Source: Balneolaceae bacterium
GTDB lineage: Bacteria; Bacteroidota; Rhodothermia; Balneolales; Balneolaceae
Assembly: GCA_017643365.1 (NCBI GenBank)
Contig: JAEPNO010000010.1
Location: 77,743-139,452, forward strand
Direction: 5' to 3'
Length of the DNA: 61,710 bases
Part shown: positions 52,805-61,390 of the stretch, one piece after another
How positions within the stretch are numbered: the first letter of the stretch is position 1
Layout: each line of letters begins with the position of its first letter
The notes under the pieces: model-generated
Databases searched by the model: none
Told to the model about the DNA's origin: nothing
Seen by the model: only the letters and a program-made list of their open reading frames with translations
Program-made: the position numbers and the translations under genes

Positions 52805-53554
52805 ATGCAATCGATTGGAGTTGAAACCACCCAACACGTACAACTTGCGTACAACCCGGCATCGGTAGGCGAGCGTTTACTAGCATTTTTACTCGACGGT
52901 TTTGTGTTGTTGGGCTATTTTTTGTTGATGCAAATGCTGATCGGAGCTCTTGAGGAATCTGATTTTGTGAGCAACGAAGTAATGGAAAGCAAAGGGTGGA
53001 TATTTGTGATCATCTACTCAATTGTGCCATTTTTCTATCACTTGGCAAGTGAAGTGCTCTGGAACGGTAAATCTTTTGGAAAGTGGACGATGGGTCTTCA
53101 AGTTGTTCGAACCGATGGAACCAGTCCCTCGTTTGGTAATTATTTAATTCGATGGTTATTCCGCTTAGTCGAAATCACCTTATCAACTGGCTTGATTGCA
53201 TTCATGACTGTTTTATTAAATGGAAAAGGGCAAAGATTGGGAGATATCGCTGCAAAAACCGCAGTGATCAAAACCCGACGGAAAGTAAAACTAAGCGACA
53301 CTCTATATTCGGAATTGGATACTGACTACGAGGCTAAATATCCCCAAGTGAGAGATTTATCCGATAAAGACATCACAACCATTAAAGAAGTGCTGGCATC
53401 TCGAAAAGGATATGAATACGCCACTTGGTTTGTGATGGTGCAACGGACAGCTAATATTATCCAAATGAAAATGGATATTAAAAAATTAGAAGTAAATGCG
53501 GATGATTTCTTAAAACAGGTGATTAGTGATTATAATCACGTTCATCAAAATTGA
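52805..53554 (+). CDS. RDD-family membrane protein
   Basis: A 249-residue protein. The RDD domain (about residues 18-160) has GERLLAFLLDGFVLLGYFLL, WNGKSFGKWTMGLQVVRTDG and GQRLGDIAAKTAVI. The hydrophilic C-terminus (about 165-249) is charged. It is divergent from the SpoIIM gene, with a shared 91-base promoter region that holds a TATCTTTT box. It is part of the same functional block. Confidence 0.87.
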   Translation: MQSIGVETTQHVQLAYNPASVGERLLAFLLDGFVLLGYFLLMQMLIGALEESDFVSNEVMESKGWIFVIIYSIVPFFYHLASEVLWNGKSFGKWTMGLQVVRTDGTSPSFGNYLIRWLFRLVEITLSTGLIAFMTVLLNGKGQRLGDIAAKTAVIKTRRKVKLSDTLYSELDTDYEAKYPQVRDLSDKDITTIKEVLASRKGYEYATWFVMVQRTANIIQMKMDIKKLEVNADDFLKQVISDYNHVHQN

Positions 53555-53556
53555 TC

Positions 53557-54459
53557 TTAAAGCAAGCGATCAACAAATAAGATCACCCAAAAAAGTGGTA
53601 AGTATGCAATGGATGCAAACATAAGTTTACGGGCATTATCGAGCGAGCGATCTTTTGCGAAAATTACGCAATACCACAGGTAAAGTAGGGCTAATGCCAT
53701 GCTGAAAATCAAAAATGGCATGCCGGCTAATTCAAAAAAGTAAATGGCGTAGGTTGCAGGAAAAAGAAGCAAAGTACATAGAACTGCATAAAAAGCAGTT
53801 TTTGTGCCTTTTAAATCATTTTTCGGAAGCATTTTGAAACCGGCACCGAAATAATCGTCCTTGTATTTCCATGCGATTGCCATAACATGTGGGATTTGCC
53901 AGAATAAAACGATAGTATACAACAACCACATCCCAGGATCAGAGATATTGCCGGATGCTGCAGCCCAACCGCCCACCGGAGGCAACGCACCCGGTACAGC
54001 TCCCACTAAGATATTAAATGCAGAAACTCGCTTTAATGGAGTGTAAGCTGCCAGATAAATAAGCGTTGTTGCAAACGAAACCAATCCGGCAACGGGATTC
54101 ACAATCAAAACAAGGTAAGTAAGCCCGGTGAAGATGAGCACTAACGAAAAAATCATTCCGTTTTTTGCCGAAATACGCTGTTGTGGAAGCGGACGTTGCT
54201 CGGTTCGCTTCATCATGCTGTCATAATTGCGCTCCATAAACATATTGTGAGCACTTGTCCCGGCTGCAATTAAGTACGTTCCAAAAATCGCATGAAGCAT
54301 TAAAATCAGATCAACACTACCATTGCTGCCAATAATAAAGCCCATCAACATACTCATGAGCACAGCCATAGCAATGCCGGGTTTAGTAAGCTGGAAATAA
54401 TCGGCAATTACGGCCTGGAAAGAACGCTCTTGAACGATATTATCTTGAGTTGAATTCAT
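53557..54459 (-). CDS. ctaB: Protoheme IX farnesyltransferase (heme O synthase)
   Basis: A 300-residue UbiA-family enzyme adding farnesyl to heme b for cytochrome oxidase. It has about nine helices. The prenyl-diphosphate site is at HNMFMERNYDSMMKRTEQRP (about 75), with a second conserved loop around YTPLKRVSAFNILVGAVPGA and WAAASG. It is divergent from ctaA with 74 bases between. Both act in heme A synthesis. Confidence 0.93.
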   Translation of the reverse strand: MNSTQDNIVQERSFQAVIADYFQLTKPGIAMAVLMSMLMGFIIGSNGSVDLILMLHAIFGTYLIAAGTSAHNMFMERNYDSMMKRTEQRPLPQQRISAKNGMIFSLVLIFTGLTYLVLIVNPVAGLVSFATTLIYLAAYTPLKRVSAFNILVGAVPGALPPVGGWAAASGNISDPGMWLLYTIVLFWQIPHVMAIAWKYKDDYFGAGFKMLPKNDLKGTKTAFYAVLCTLLLFPATYAIYFFELAGMPFLIFSMALALLYLWYCVIFAKDRSLDNARKLMFASIAYLPLFWVILFVDRLL

Positions 54460-54494
54460 GTATTTAATTGGGTAGAAACGTATTTTTCAGCGCC

Positions 54495-54502
54495 CAAAAA
54501 TA
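54495..54502 (-). promoter_or_regulatory. -7 box for ctaB
   Basis: On the minus strand TATTTTTG matches TAnnTTTG, 36 bases before the ctaB start. A TTG lies about 22 bases farther upstream, close to the expected -33 spacing. Confidence 0.45.
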
Positions 54503-54533
54503 AGGATTTTAAAACTTTTTTTCGCAATTCTTC

Positions 54534-55592
54534 ATGAAATTAAACATTTACCAAAAAGTGGCAATAGCCACCGTATTTGCAACTCTGTTTTTAATACTTG
54601 TGGGAGGGTTGGTTAGAGCTACCGGAGCCGGAATGGGATGCCCCGATTGGCCTAAATGTTTTGGCGAATTTATACCGCCAACGAGTGTAGATGAACTTCC
54701 TGAAAACTATAAGGAAGTATTTGTAGAGCAACGTATTGAGAAAAATCAAAAGATAGTACGATACCTGAATTCTTTAGGATTTACAGAATTAGCATCGACC
54801 ATTGAGAACGACCCTAATGTTAGAAAAGAAGAGGAATTCAATCCAGTAAAAACCTGGATTGAGTACATAAATCGTTTGGTAGGCGCTATTATCGGGATAT
54901 TAGTGTTGGCTACGTTTATTACTTCATTGCGATATTGGAAGTCGGATAAAGTAATTCCTATCACAGCATTTACTGCTTTGATTTTAACGCTGTTTCAAGC
55001 TTGGTTAGGGTCGATAGTAGTTAGTACTAATCTTTTGCCCGGCACCATTACTATACATATGGTATTTGCAATGATAATTGTAACGGTGTTGCTTTATGGA
55101 GCATTTCGTGCTACAAAAGATATGTTTTTAATTGAGATAGATGAACAAGTCCGCAAAAAAATATATTGGTCGGGGATAGTACTTTTGATATTTACCACAG
55201 TGCAAATGGTGCTAGGAACTCAAGTTCGAGAAGCAGTTGATGCTGTTAAATTGGCAACCGAAATCGAACGATCGGGCTGGCTAGACCAAGCAGGTGCAAT
55301 TTTTTGGATTCATCGCAGCTTTTCTTGGATTATTTTGATTGCCGGAGTGTATTTGATAGGCATTTTAAGGAGCAATAAAATCGATGGGGTGCTTTACAAA
55401 CTCGGATTAGCAAATTTTGCACTGATTATTACTCAGATAATGGTGGGAGTTGGATTGGAATATTTAAGTATGGCAGCCCCACTTCAGGTTATTCACTTGG
55501 TTGGAATCGCGCTTATGATTTGTGCTCAATTCTTGCTGATTTTGATGGTATCAAATTCCGGAGAGACTAAAGTTTCTCAAGCAGCTGGTTGA
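54534..55592 (+). CDS. ctaA: Heme A synthase (COX15/CtaA family)
   Basis: A 352-residue membrane enzyme oxidising heme O to heme A. It has eight helices. Key segments are GGLVRATGAGMGCPDWPKCF, EYINRLVGAIIG, the histidine in TIHMVFAMIIV, WIHRSFSWIILIAG and QVIHLVGIALM. The histidines are the expected heme ligands. Its 3' end overlaps the convergent MerR gene by 26 bases. Confidence 0.93.
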   Translation: MKLNIYQKVAIATVFATLFLILVGGLVRATGAGMGCPDWPKCFGEFIPPTSVDELPENYKEVFVEQRIEKNQKIVRYLNSLGFTELASTIENDPNVRKEEEFNPVKTWIEYINRLVGAIIGILVLATFITSLRYWKSDKVIPITAFTALILTLFQAWLGSIVVSTNLLPGTITIHMVFAMIIVTVLLYGAFRATKDMFLIEIDEQVRKKIYWSGIVLLIFTTVQMVLGTQVREAVDAVKLATEIERSGWLDQAGAIFWIHRSFSWIILIAGVYLIGILRSNKIDGVLYKLGLANFALIITQIMVGVGLEYLSMAAPLQVIHLVGIALMICAQFLLILMVSNSGETKVSQAAG

Positions 55593-55893
55593 GGAAAACT
55601 TTCATCTCGGTGAGATCTTTTTTGATGTCGGAGGATACAGATTTGTTTACAACAACGGCTTCATTTTCGCCTGAAAGCACCTTTTTAACCCCTTCACTGG
55701 TGAATTTCTTTTCTTCAAGCAGATCTTTGATCTTGAATATCAATTGAACTTCTTCGTCTTTATAAGCTCGATTACCGGCACTGTTTTTTTTAGGCTTAAG
55801 CTGCGAATAAGTCTTTTCCCAATTTCGAAGTACATGTGGGGCTAAGCCTGTGAGTTCACTCACTTCCCCCATCGAGTAATACAATTTTTTCAT
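55567..55893 (-). CDS. Short MerR-family regulator
   Basis: A 108-residue protein with an N-terminal MerR winged helix (YYSMGEVSELTGLAPHVLRN, AYKDEEVQLIFKIKDLLEE), followed by a coiled-coil-like helix and no ligand domain. This short form is common in Bacteroidota-type genomes and is thought to act as a dimer on DNA. The gene is head-to-head with the GT2 gene, 19 bases away, and tail-to-tail overlapping ctaA. Confidence 0.88.
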   Translation of the reverse strand: MKKLYYSMGEVSELTGLAPHVLRNWEKTYSQLKPKKNSAGNRAYKDEEVQLIFKIKDLLEEKKFTSEGVKKVLSGENEAVVVNKSVSSDIKKDLTEMKVFLNQLLEKL

Positions 55894-55912
55894 AGATAAC
55901 AGAAAGTGTATT

Positions 55913-56926
55913 TTGTCGTCAATTCAATCTACAGAAAGTAAACCAATTCAACCGTTTTTTAAAGCAGGCATTTTGCAGAAAACAGATCATTCAATTCAAA
56001 CTGAGGTATCCATCGTGGTGCCTCTCTATAACGAGGCTGAATCGCTACCCGATCTAGTTTCCGAAATTGAAAAAAGCCTATCTGGAAAATACGAATATGA
56101 AGTCATATTTGTTGACGATGGTTCGAACGATGGCTCTTGGGATGTTATATCTACCTTGGCTGAAACAAAATCATACATTCAAGGAATTTCCTTCAGAACC
56201 AATCAAGGGAAAAGTTCTGCTTTACAAGCCGGTTTCGAACATGCAAAAGGCGAGTTTGTGGTAACTATGGATGCCGATTTACAGGACGATCCAAACGAAG
56301 TACCCGAAATGATTGCGATGTTAAAAGCCGGAAACGACATTGTAAGTGGATGGAAAAAAGAACGATATGATCCAATTTCGAAAACGGTGCCTTCAAAGTT
56401 CTTTAATTATGTCACCAGAATCTCATCAGGTATTAAACTGCACGATTTCAACTGTGGCTTAAAAGCCTATCGTAGCGAAGTTGTGAAGAATATTTATTTA
56501 TATGGAGAGCTTCATAGATACGTACCTGTGCTCGCTAAGCGGCAAGGATTTGATCGTATTGTAGAAAAAGTAGTGAAGCACCATCCAAGAAAATACGGTA
56601 CCACTAAATTTGGCTTGTCTCGCTTTATTAATGGCTTTTTGGATCTGATTACAATTTTGTTTGTACAACGCTATTTACAAAAACCGATGCATTTTTTCGG
56701 CAGCATTGGTTTACTGTTGTTAATCGTTGGAGGTGCAATCAATATATATCTGGCATTCATTAAATTGATAATGAATGTCGGAATCGGAAACCGTCCGCTG
56801 CTATTTTTAGGGATTTTGCTGATGGTTCTCGGAGTTCAATTTTTTAGCACAGGATTGCTAGGTGAACTGATTAATCGAAATCATGTAGAAAAACAGAAGC
56901 CAAATGTGAAGGCGCAAATTAAATAG
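55913..56926 (+). CDS. GT2 glycosyltransferase with two C-terminal membrane helices
   Basis: A 337-residue enzyme of the DPM1/GtrB type. The GT-A domain has VSIVVPLYNEAESLPDLV, VIFVDDGSNDGSW, and the metal motif TMDADLQDDPNEV. Two helices near residues 265-320 hold it in the membrane. Such enzymes charge polyprenyl phosphate with a sugar. The next gene encodes a GtrA flippase-like protein, which usually partners with this type. The start is TTG at 55913, since no ATG precedes the conserved part. Confidence 0.9.
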   Translation: MSSIQSTESKPIQPFFKAGILQKTDHSIQTEVSIVVPLYNEAESLPDLVSEIEKSLSGKYEYEVIFVDDGSNDGSWDVISTLAETKSYIQGISFRTNQGKSSALQAGFEHAKGEFVVTMDADLQDDPNEVPEMIAMLKAGNDIVSGWKKERYDPISKTVPSKFFNYVTRISSGIKLHDFNCGLKAYRSEVVKNIYLYGELHRYVPVLAKRQGFDRIVEKVVKHHPRKYGTTKFGLSRFINGFLDLITILFVQRYLQKPMHFFGSIGLLLLIVGGAINIYLAFIKLIMNVGIGNRPLLFLGILLMVLGVQFFSTGLLGELINRNHVEKQKPNVKAQIK

Positions 56927-56966
56927 ACGATTTGGTGAGAATTACTGATTAAGTGAAAAGATGTAA

Positions 56967-57455
56967 CTAATCTTTATCAGTAGTAGATGTTCTGAAATTA
57001 TCTAATCTCTTTCGTTCGAATGCAAAGCGTTTAGTATAAAAGTTATACAAAAACATGATACCGGTAACGATCACTTTAGTTAAGAATAGGTATTCAAGAA
57101 AAAAAGTAAACTGGCTGAACAAATATATAAGTGTGCTACTAATCACTAATCCCATCAAAGAAAAAGAAACTGAGAGCTGAAAGGTTTTAGAAATTGTTCT
57201 TTTTAACTCAAAGACAAAGCTTTTTTGAAGAAAAAAATTGGTGAGGAGTCCACAAGAATAAGCCAATACTTGAGCAAGTGTAGTGTAATTTACTGTTAGC
57301 AAATGAACTACGGAAAAAAACACAAAATAGTCGACTGAAGTAGCTACTGCTGCTGAAGCTCCATATTTTAACTTCGGTACAATAAAATCTTTAATTCTCG
57401 CTTTAGTAATCAAAATAAAAGAAGTACTCCTGATTTGAATAGACGTAAAGTACAC
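56967..57455 (-). CDS. GtrA-family membrane protein
   Basis: A protein of up to 162 residues with four hydrophobic helices and the GtrA pattern: LKYGASAAVATSVDYFVFFS and CGLLTNFFLQKSFVF. GtrA proteins are thought to flip polyprenyl-linked sugars made by GtrB-like GT2 enzymes. The start is uncertain: GTG at 57455 overlaps the next gene start; TTG at 57413, after an AGGAG, would give 148 residues and is equally likely. It is convergent with the GT2 gene. Confidence 0.8.
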   Translation of the reverse strand: MYFTSIQIRSTSFILITKARIKDFIVPKLKYGASAAVATSVDYFVFFSVVHLLTVNYTTLAQVLAYSCGLLTNFFLQKSFVFELKRTISKTFQLSVSFSLMGLVISSTLIYLFSQFTFFLEYLFLTKVIVTGIMFLYNFYTKRFAFERKRLDNFRTSTTDKD

Positions 57456-58268
57456 AGATTTTTTATCGCATTTCTATATTTGATCGCGTTCAATAGCAAT
57501 TTATTCGGTCAGATAAATCAAGAAGATGCAATCGATGATGCATATCCGTACTTCGAACCTTGTGTTGGTGAAGTTCTTTATCAATCCGACCAAATTAAGA
57601 CAGCTCAAGGGCAGATTAAAGAGATAGATTTTCTTAAAACACACTTAGATGATTGTGGCGAATCTAGCACAATTACTCGAAGGTTAGCTTTACGACTTCT
57701 GGAGTTGGGAGATACAAATTACGATGATGTAGGAGTAGATTTAGAACAAGATAAACGGGAAATATTTGAGGAAGCACTGGTATTATCGCGCAAAGCTCTA
57801 AAACAAGATACTACAGAGCATTTAAACTACGAGCAGATGTCGATGGCTTATGCCGCAATAATTTCGGTTTCACGATTAAAGGGCAAGGCAGTACTAGCAG
57901 ATTCCGTTAGATTATATGCAGAAAAGGCCGTAGAGATCAATCCTAAGAACGACCGAGCATACCATATTTTAGGAAGATGGCATTTTGAAGTATCTCAGTT
58001 GAGCTGGTTTCTTCGAAAGTTATCGAAACTAATTTTTCGGACTTCACCCGAAGGCTCATTTCAACTAGCTATCGAATACTTTAATAAAGCGTTGGAATTA
58101 GATAATATACCGGTTCATCGATACTGGTTGGGGATGGCTTATCTTAGATCAGGAAATGAAGAAGAAGCTGTAGTCCATTTCAGGCAAGTATTAGAACTGG
58201 AAAATGTTCAACACAACGACGATTATTTCAAAAGAGAAGCTCAACGTCTTATCGAGAAGCATGGGTAA
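57435..58268 (+). CDS. Exported TPR protein, RMDN-like
   Basis: A 277-residue protein with signal peptide MNRRKVHRFFIAFLYLIAFN (TTG start at 57435). The mature protein is helical, with TPR units (about 110-270: AEKAVEINPKNDRAYHILGR, AIEYFNKALELDNIPVHRYW). The block HILGRWHFEVSQLSWFLRKL is the pattern seen in the RMDN family of TPR proteins. It overlaps the Omp85-type gene by eight bases, so the two are coupled and may act together at the outer membrane. Confidence 0.75.
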   Translation: MNRRKVHRFFIAFLYLIAFNSNLFGQINQEDAIDDAYPYFEPCVGEVLYQSDQIKTAQGQIKEIDFLKTHLDDCGESSTITRRLALRLLELGDTNYDDVGVDLEQDKREIFEEALVLSRKALKQDTTEHLNYEQMSMAYAAIISVSRLKGKAVLADSVRLYAEKAVEINPKNDRAYHILGRWHFEVSQLSWFLRKLSKLIFRTSPEGSFQLAIEYFNKALELDNIPVHRYWLGMAYLRSGNEEEAVVHFRQVLELENVQHNDDYFKREAQRLIEKHG

Positions 58269-59397
58269 TAAAATCTTACCACTGCTTGTTTTTGTTTTCT
58301 TTACTGCAACAACTTTTGCCCAAGAGTCGCAGAATACGGGAAAAAAAATTATACCTATTCCTGAATTCTCTTACAGTTCTGATTTCGGGCTAAAAGTGGC
58401 CGGGGAAATCCTTGTTTATGATTATGGATTTAATTCAAAAACACCTTTCGAAACGTTTAATCGATATAGATTATCCTACTCCACTGTTGGAGCGTTCGCA
58501 ATGCATTATATCTCGAAAAGAACCGATCCATTTAGTGAGGGTTCAAGAATTGAGTGGTATGGGTTCATCACTCGAAATATATCAGACTACTTTTTAGGTA
58601 ATACTGCAGAAAATGAATTTGATGACTTAAAATTCGATGAAAACGAATTTTATCATTTTAAAATGGATAGGATTGATTTGAAAGCTCTTATTAGATTACC
58701 AGTTGGAAATTGGGATGATGATAAATTTCAATCAAAGGTGGGGTTAAATTTTATCTATGAGAGGCCTTTTGATCTGTCAGAGAATCAATTTTTAGAGGAT
58801 GAAAATATCGAAGGTAAAAATGGAGCTCTGCTTTCTGTTTTAGAATCAGGAATAGTTATTGATAAAAGGAATTCTGAATTTAGAGCGAGTAAAGGTTATT
58901 TGATTGATTTTGGCGTTCGATGGGCTCTCCCTTTTGTAAGCAAATATCATAATGTTCAAAATTCATTGAATCTACTTAGCTTTTTGCCAATTTATGATGG
59001 TCTATTCTTCACTTCACTTGCATCAAGAATTACACTCACACAGTCATTTGGAGAGCTACCTTACTGGCAATATCCGGCACTTGGTGGATCAGGTACCATT
59101 CGCGGTTTTATGTATCGTAGATTTACCAGCGAAAATACACTTTCTTATTCCTTAGAAGCTCGATCATGGTTTTTTAAATTACCCTATAAAAATATAGAGT
59201 TGGGTGGGCAAGTTTTTGTTGATGGTGGTAAGGCATTTACCAACGAAAATTGGGATTCGTTATTTTTAGAGCATAAGACTGCATTGGGTTTCGGTGGTGT
59301 TATGTCTATCTTTACACCCGACTTTATCATGAAGGCAGAAATCGGTTTTTCGGAAGATGGAACTGGTGTTTATCTAGGTACAGGGTATTCTTTTTAA
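58261..59397 (+). CDS. Barrel-only Omp85/BamA-type outer-membrane protein
   Basis: A 378-residue protein. The ATG at 58261 gives signal peptide MGNKILPLLVFVFFTATTFA; an open extension upstream is out of context. It contains the Omp85 barrel signature GGSGTIRGFMYRRF (about 280), the strand LSYSLEARSWFF and the C-terminal strand EDGTGVYLGTGYSF ending in phenylalanine. It has no POTRA domains, unlike BamA or TamA. It resembles small surface-antigen-type barrels. It may serve export of a lipid or glycan made by adjacent genes. This is inference. Confidence 0.82.
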   Translation: MGNKILPLLVFVFFTATTFAQESQNTGKKIIPIPEFSYSSDFGLKVAGEILVYDYGFNSKTPFETFNRYRLSYSTVGAFAMHYISKRTDPFSEGSRIEWYGFITRNISDYFLGNTAENEFDDLKFDENEFYHFKMDRIDLKALIRLPVGNWDDDKFQSKVGLNFIYERPFDLSENQFLEDENIEGKNGALLSVLESGIVIDKRNSEFRASKGYLIDFGVRWALPFVSKYHNVQNSLNLLSFLPIYDGLFFTSLASRITLTQSFGELPYWQYPALGGSGTIRGFMYRRFTSENTLSYSLEARSWFFKLPYKNIELGGQVFVDGGKAFTNENWDSLFLEHKTALGFGGVMSIFTPDFIMKAEIGFSEDGTGVYLGTGYSF

Positions 59398-59448
59398 ATA
59401 TTTTGACTATTCAATTGAACATTTTATCAGGCGAGGCATAATAAGTTA

Positions 59449-60930
59449 ATGTTGCAATCTCCCATCCCAGAAATAATTCTATTTCTTTTTGCAATCGCAG
59501 TTTTACTTATAACCATTTATACATTTGGTGAAATTCACCTTGGTTATATCATCAGTACAAAGAAAAAGCGGCAAAAATATCTTCCAAAGTTACCGGATTT
59601 CGAATATAGCGAACTTCCTCATGTGACCGTTCAATTGCCAATGTATAATGAAAGATATGTAGCAAAGGCTGTTATTGATGCTTCCGCTAAGTTGAATTAT
59701 CCTAAAGAAAAGCTTGAAATTCAGGTTATTGATGATTCAGATGATGATACCATCAACATTGTTGACGACAGAGTCACGTTTTGGAAAGAGCAAGGTATAG
59801 ATATTAAATCTTTGAGAAGAACTCATAGAAAAGGCTACAAAGCCGGCGCATTAGCGGAAGCAACAAAAGTAGCAACAGGTGAATTTTTAGCGGTATTTGA
59901 TGCCGATTTTAGACCAAATTCAGATTTTTTATTGCGATCTATCCCTTATTTCTCGGATAAGGAAGTCGGAATTGTCCAGGGTAGATGGGGACATGTAAAT
60001 CGTGAATATTCTATCCTCACAAAGTCACAATCTTTGTTTTTGGATATGTTTTTTATGGTTGAGCAGAGTGCAAGAGCTTTGGCTGGATATTTCTTACGAT
60101 TTAATGGTTCAGGCGGCGTTTGGAGGAAAAAAACAATTGAAGAAGCAGGTGGTTGGTCGGATGATACTCTGTCAGAGGATTTAGATCTTGCCTTTCGTGC
60201 ACAATTGATCGATTGGAAAGTGATATATGATGATACTTTAGAGGTTCCAGCAGAAGTGCCGGTTAACATTTTAGATTTTAGAGCTCAACAATACCGCTGG
60301 ACAAAAGGTAAGGCACAAGTAATAAAAAAATTAAGTGGTAGGCTGTGGCGGAAAAAGATGCCCTTAATCAACAAACTGCATGTGTTTTTTGATCTGTACA
60401 ATATATTTGTAATTCCGGCACTGGTTGTAATAGCCTTTATTAGTATACCTATCATGTTTTTAATGATAGAAACTGCTGTGTACAATAAATATTTAGCTTG
60501 GGGTACTATTGGGTTATTAAATATATTTTTATTGCCTTGGTTTTTATCTCGAGTGATTAGCAGATATCACACTTCTAAATGGAAAACATTAACTGAGATT
60601 GTTAAATCTATTTTTCCATTAGCATTTCTGTTGCTCGGCATAACTTTTCTACAATTAGTTTCAATCTTTGATGCTTATCTAACTAACAACAAGGTTTTTC
60701 ATCGAACGTCTAAGTACAATATTGTAGGGAAGGAGGGTACGACAAAAGATAAAATATATAGGCCTCGTAAAATATCACCAACTACATGGATTGAAGCACT
60801 ATTGGTAGTGTATTATAGTTGGGGATTATATTTAGGTATTGAAAATCAATCTTATGGCTTCTTTCACTTCCACATCGTTTTAGTGATTAGTTTTGCCTAT
60901 TCAGTAATTAGCTCTATAAAAAGGACATAA
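59449..60930 (+). CDS. Processive GT2 glycosyltransferase, cellulose-synthase-like
   Basis: A 493-residue membrane enzyme. An N-terminal helix (10-30) precedes the GT-A domain with TVQLPMYNERYVAKAVID, VIDDSDDDT, the metal motif FDADFRPNS, the catalytic base in TLSEDLDLAFRAQ, and the QxxRW-type QQYRWTKGKAQ (about 282). Four C-terminal helices follow. The set of D, D, D and QxxRW is typical of CESA/beta-glucosyl transferases, including those making glycolipids. Product unknown. Confidence 0.9.
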   Translation: MLQSPIPEIILFLFAIAVLLITIYTFGEIHLGYIISTKKKRQKYLPKLPDFEYSELPHVTVQLPMYNERYVAKAVIDASAKLNYPKEKLEIQVIDDSDDDTINIVDDRVTFWKEQGIDIKSLRRTHRKGYKAGALAEATKVATGEFLAVFDADFRPNSDFLLRSIPYFSDKEVGIVQGRWGHVNREYSILTKSQSLFLDMFFMVEQSARALAGYFLRFNGSGGVWRKKTIEEAGGWSDDTLSEDLDLAFRAQLIDWKVIYDDTLEVPAEVPVNILDFRAQQYRWTKGKAQVIKKLSGRLWRKKMPLINKLHVFFDLYNIFVIPALVVIAFISIPIMFLMIETAVYNKYLAWGTIGLLNIFLLPWFLSRVISRYHTSKWKTLTEIVKSIFPLAFLLLGITFLQLVSIFDAYLTNNKVFHRTSKYNIVGKEGTTKDKIYRPRKISPTTWIEALLVVYYSWGLYLGIENQSYGFFHFHIVLVISFAYSVISSIKRT

Positions 60931-60931
60931 A

Positions 60932-60963
60932 AAAAGCCGATTAGCAATGCTAACCGGCTTTTG
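60932..60963. terminator. Bidirectional terminator between the GT2 gene and the tRNA cluster
   Basis: AGCCG-A-TTAGC pairs with GCTAA-C-CGGCT around AAT with one mismatch. The minus strand has seven T after the stem, serving the tRNA transcript. The plus strand has four T, a weaker stop for the GT2 gene. Confidence 0.82.
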
Positions 60964-61036
60964 TACCGCGTACGGGATTCGAACCCGTGCTACCGCCGTG
61001 AAAGGGCGGCGTCCTAGGCCCCTAGACGAACGCGGC
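60964..61036 (-). tRNA. tRNA-Glu (anticodon TTC)
   Basis: A 73-nt cloverleaf on the minus strand. The acceptor stem GCCGCGT pairs with ACGCGGT, the anticodon loop is CTTTCAC, and the T-loop is TTCGAAT. CCA is not encoded. It is nearly identical to the second copy at 61268-61340. Confidence 0.95.
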
Positions 61037-61055
61037 GTAGGAAATCAATAATTGG

Positions 61056-61130
61056 GGAGCCTGATGGGAATCGAACCCACGGCCTCTAGTGCCACAAACT
61101 AGCGCTCTAACCGACTGAGCTACAGGCTCC
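61056..61130 (-). tRNA. tRNA-His (anticodon GTG)
   Basis: A 75-nt cloverleaf with the anticodon loop TTGTGGC between CTAGT and ACTAG. The extra 5' G pairs with discriminator C, the identity element of tRNA-His. The encoded sequence continues with CCA (61055-61053). Confidence 0.93.
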
Positions 61131-61132
61131 AT

Positions 61133-61252
61133 CTACTTCTTATCGTCAGAATCATCATCGTAATGGGCATTCGTCATGGTTATTAATAACCAATATCCGA
61201 AAGTGCATATTACAAATACTACGAGTATAAAATAAAGTATAAACGTTGGCAT
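61133..61252 (-). CDS. 39-residue single-helix membrane peptide inside the tRNA cluster
   Basis: From the ATG at 61252 the frame encodes an N-terminal hydrophobic helix (PTFILYFILVVFVICTFGYW) and a polar, acidic tail (TNAHYDDDSDDKK). The open frame extends upstream to 61447 through two tRNA genes, which is clearly an artefact. The gene lies 15 bases after tRNA-Glu and ends two bases before tRNA-His, in the same direction. It would be carried on the tRNA precursor and exposed to RNase processing. No family recognised, and the ribosome site is weak. Confidence 0.5.
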   Translation of the reverse strand: MPTFILYFILVVFVICTFGYWLLITMTNAHYDDDSDDKK

Positions 61253-61267
61253 GATTCTGATAAAATG

Positions 61268-61340
61268 TACCGCGTACGGGATTCGAACCCGTGCTACCGC
61301 CGTGAAAGGGCGGCGTCCTAGGCCTCTAGACGAACGCGGC
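61268..61340 (-). tRNA. tRNA-Glu (anticodon TTC), second copy
   Basis: A 73-nt cloverleaf differing from the copy at 60964 by one base in the D-arm region (CCTCTAG against CCCCTAG on the plus strand). Same anticodon loop, CTTTCAC. Confidence 0.95.
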
Positions 61341-61390
61341 ATCAGTAAATTCAATGAACAACATGTCGAGCAACCAAACCCGAATGTTTG

